Made by a program: the position numbers and the translations under genes. This document shows, in pieces, positions 62,466 through 64,000 of a stretch of DNA of 64,000 nucleotides. The DNA is from Sphingomonas sp. 28-66-16 (lineage in GTDB: Bacteria; Pseudomonadota; Alphaproteobacteria; Sphingomonadales; Sphingomonadaceae). The notes under the pieces were generated by a model. It searched no databases. It was not told the DNA's origin and saw only the letters and a list, made by a program, of their open reading frames with translations. How positions within the stretch are numbered: position 1 is the stretch's first letter; each line of letters starts with the position of its first letter. The stretch is taken from assembly GCA_002281485.1 (NCBI GenBank), contig NCGF01000002.1, positions 186,001 through 250,000 on the forward strand, read 5' to 3'.

Positions 62466-63754
62466 AAGTCGAACAACGATCGGCAAGCACCGGCCTCGCT
62501 TTCGCGTGCGTCACCACGCTGTTCTTCGCCTGGGGGTTCATCACGTCGCTGATCGATCCGCTGGTGGCGGCGGTGAAGGGGATTTTCAGCCTGTCAGACG
62601 TCGAGGCCCAGCTGAGCGCATCGGCGTTCTTCATTGCCTATGGCGTCATGAGCCTGCCAGCCGCAGTACTGCTGGCCCGACGCAGGTCGGTTGCCACCGT
62701 GCTCATCGCGCTGGCGTTGATGATCGCGGGCTGCATGCTGATGCTGCTCGCGACGAACCTCGCCATCTACGGGCTGGTGCTGGTCGGGCTGTTCGTGCTT
62801 GCCAGCGGGATCACCATTTTGCAGGTCGCGGCAAACCCGCTCGCGGCGGTGCTCGGCAGGCCCGATCGCAGCCATTTGCGGTTGACGCTCAGCCAGGCGT
62901 TCAACAGCCTTGGCACCTTCATCGGTCCGTTCCTCGGCGCATCGCTGTTCCTCAAGGGCGTCGAAATCAGGCAGGGTGAACAGCTGAACGATGCGGTGCG
63001 CGCATCGGCGCTGGCCGGGATCGACTCCGCGTTCCTGGCGATCGCCGTTCTCATTGCGTTGCTCGCTTTGTTCATCTGGTTCGCACGTCGGCTGATCGGT
63101 GCCGCGGCGCCGGCGGCACCCGAGCAAGCCTCGTCCAGCGGTATCGCCGCCATGCTCGCGGAGGCCATCTCGTCGCGCTGGGCGTTGCTCGGCGGTGCTG
63201 CCATCTTCCTGTACGTCGGGGCGGAGGTTGCCATCGGCACGCAGATGGCGCTCTTCCTGCATAGCGATACGGTGCTTGGCGTGCCGCTCGAGCAGGCCGG
63301 AAAAATGGTCAGTCTCTATTGGGGCGGCGCGATGGTCGGTCGCCTGATCGGGTCAGCTTTGCTGGCGCGCGTCCGGGCCTCCGCGCTGCTCGCGACGTTC
63401 GCGGCGATAGCGTGCGCCATCTGCCTGTTCGTGTTTCTGATCGGTGGTGCCGCCGGTGGCTATGCCGCGCTGACGATCGGCCTGTTCAATTCGATCATGT
63501 TTCCGGTCATCTTCACGCTGACGCTCGAACGGTCGTCGGCGAGCGAAGCGGCGACATCCGGGTTCCTGTGCTTCAGCATCGTGGGCGGCGCGGCCATTCC
63601 GCTGCTCGTCGGCCTGGTGTCGGGTGCCACCAGCTACGCAACCGCCTTCGCGGTGCCGGCTGCCTGCTACCTGCTGCTGCTGGGCTTTGCGCTCGCCGCC
63701 GGGCGGGTGGCGGCGATCCGCACCGAGGATTTCGCGCCTCATGCCGCTCATTGA
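62462..63754 (+). CDS. FucP/GluP-type MFS sugar permease
   Basis: 430 residues from a TTG at 62462 overlapping the kinase stop. Twelve membrane segments and FucP/GluP motifs are present: FFAWGFITSLIDPLV in helix 1, ITILQVAANPLAAVLG, FNSLGTFIGPFLGASL, FLYVGAEVAIGTQM and FNSIMFPVIFTLTLE. This group carries fucose, glucose/galactose, mannose or fructose with protons. Placed beside the ROK kinase, it imports the monosaccharide that the kinase phosphorylates. Confidence 0.93.
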   Translation: MKVEQRSASTGLAFACVTTLFFAWGFITSLIDPLVAAVKGIFSLSDVEAQLSASAFFIAYGVMSLPAAVLLARRRSVATVLIALALMIAGCMLMLLATNLAIYGLVLVGLFVLASGITILQVAANPLAAVLGRPDRSHLRLTLSQAFNSLGTFIGPFLGASLFLKGVEIRQGEQLNDAVRASALAGIDSAFLAIAVLIALLALFIWFARRLIGAAAPAAPEQASSSGIAAMLAEAISSRWALLGGAAIFLYVGAEVAIGTQMALFLHSDTVLGVPLEQAGKMVSLYWGGAMVGRLIGSALLARVRASALLATFAAIACAICLFVFLIGGAAGGYAALTIGLFNSIMFPVIFTLTLERSSASEAATSGFLCFSIVGGAAIPLLVGLVSGATSYATAFAVPAACYLLLLGFALAAGRVAAIRTEDFAPHAAH

Positions 63755-63845
63755 CCGGAGACCGGCGATGGCCGCCCTGCACCGCGCGCCGCGCGCTGTG
63801 GCGGTGGGCTGGGGGAAGACAAGGCTGGACCTTAGGAGGTGATGA

Positions 63846-64000
63846 TGACGATGTTTTCCAAACGGCGGCGGGTATTCGGCAGCCTTGTTACTGCGCTACT
63901 GCTATCCGCGGTTTCCGGGCCGGTCGCGGCGATCGACAAGGGCGGCGATGCCCCCGCGCGGCCGGCCGCGCAGCCCCTCCCGCGTCCGGCGACACGACCC
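63846..64000 (+). CDS. 5' end of a further exported protein of the locus
   Basis: AGGAGG at 63834-63839 is six bases from ATG 63846 (other ATGs at 63843 and 63852). A signal peptide follows (KRRRVFGSLVTALLLSAVSGPVAA), then a Gly/Pro/Ala-rich linker; the frame is open at the window end. The position suggests another secreted enzyme of the utilisation locus; no domain is reached. Confidence 0.7.

Noticed and set aside
1-64000. CRISPR arrays, tRNA or rRNA genes, phage or transposase genes
   Set aside because: No regularly spaced repeats, cloverleaf-like segments, rRNA sequence, integrase or transposase were recognised. Short RNA genes could still be missed by eye.

Overview
The window is a G+C-rich chromosomal segment from an alphaproteobacterium. 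It is most likely a sphingomonad (Sphingomonas or a close relative). The evidence is the order rne-amiC-(insert)-mrcA-prfB, the S1-inserted RNase E, two OMR-type TonB receptors, TorF-type porin and DUF3035 lipoprotein genes, and intergenic palindromes of a kind common in this group. All calls were made by reading the translations and motifs; no database search was run.

Layout. Positions 1-14.3 kb are core and housekeeping: an ABC-F ATPase (partial), a PepSY protein with a two-component system, an M20 peptidase, a flavin oxidoreductase, a subtilisin-type autotransporter, a coupled HAD nucleotidase-dapD-glutaminyl cyclase set, glpX, a DUF4337 protein and a CocE-type hydrolase. Positions 14.5-23 kb hold a YadGH-like ABC exporter, a DsbA-like/M48 pair, rne and amiC. 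Positions 23-29 kb carry a copper island (cueR, copA, a CueR-type promoter with a 19-bp spacer) and a TonB receptor. This block separates amiC from mrcA. Positions 29-41 kb carry mrcA, a damaged prfB, an exported methyltransferase-like lipoprotein, thyA, an atypical low-G+C dihydrofolate reductase, ribF, ileS, lspA and a lipoprotein.

Positions 40.5-51 kb carry a porin, metC-like and sseA genes, queF, a two-gene glycan module (GT4 glycosyltransferase with an alpha-toroid-like tail, plus a GH130/GT108-like phosphorylase), an OPT transporter and small envelope genes. Positions 51.3-64 kb form a polysaccharide utilisation locus. On the minus strand are a large secreted GH2, a secreted TIM-barrel-like enzyme I cannot place in a family, a Tat-exported esterase-like hydrolase and a true formylglycine-generating enzyme. 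Divergent from these are an OMR-type TonB receptor, a ROK sugar kinase, a FucP/GluP-type sugar permease and the start of another exported protein. This gives uptake, hydrolysis, de-esterification, transport and phosphorylation of one sugar in one locus.

The most notable observations are these. (1) prfB lacks about 119 nt and is frameshifted just after the GGQ region, although most genes here end in TGA. (2) Two palindromic repeat elements sit in frame inside the essential ileS gene. (3) The utilisation locus contains an unplaced glycosidase-like enzyme and a sulfatase-activating enzyme but no sulfatase in view. (4) The GT4/GH130 pair may make and turn over a mannan-like reserve.
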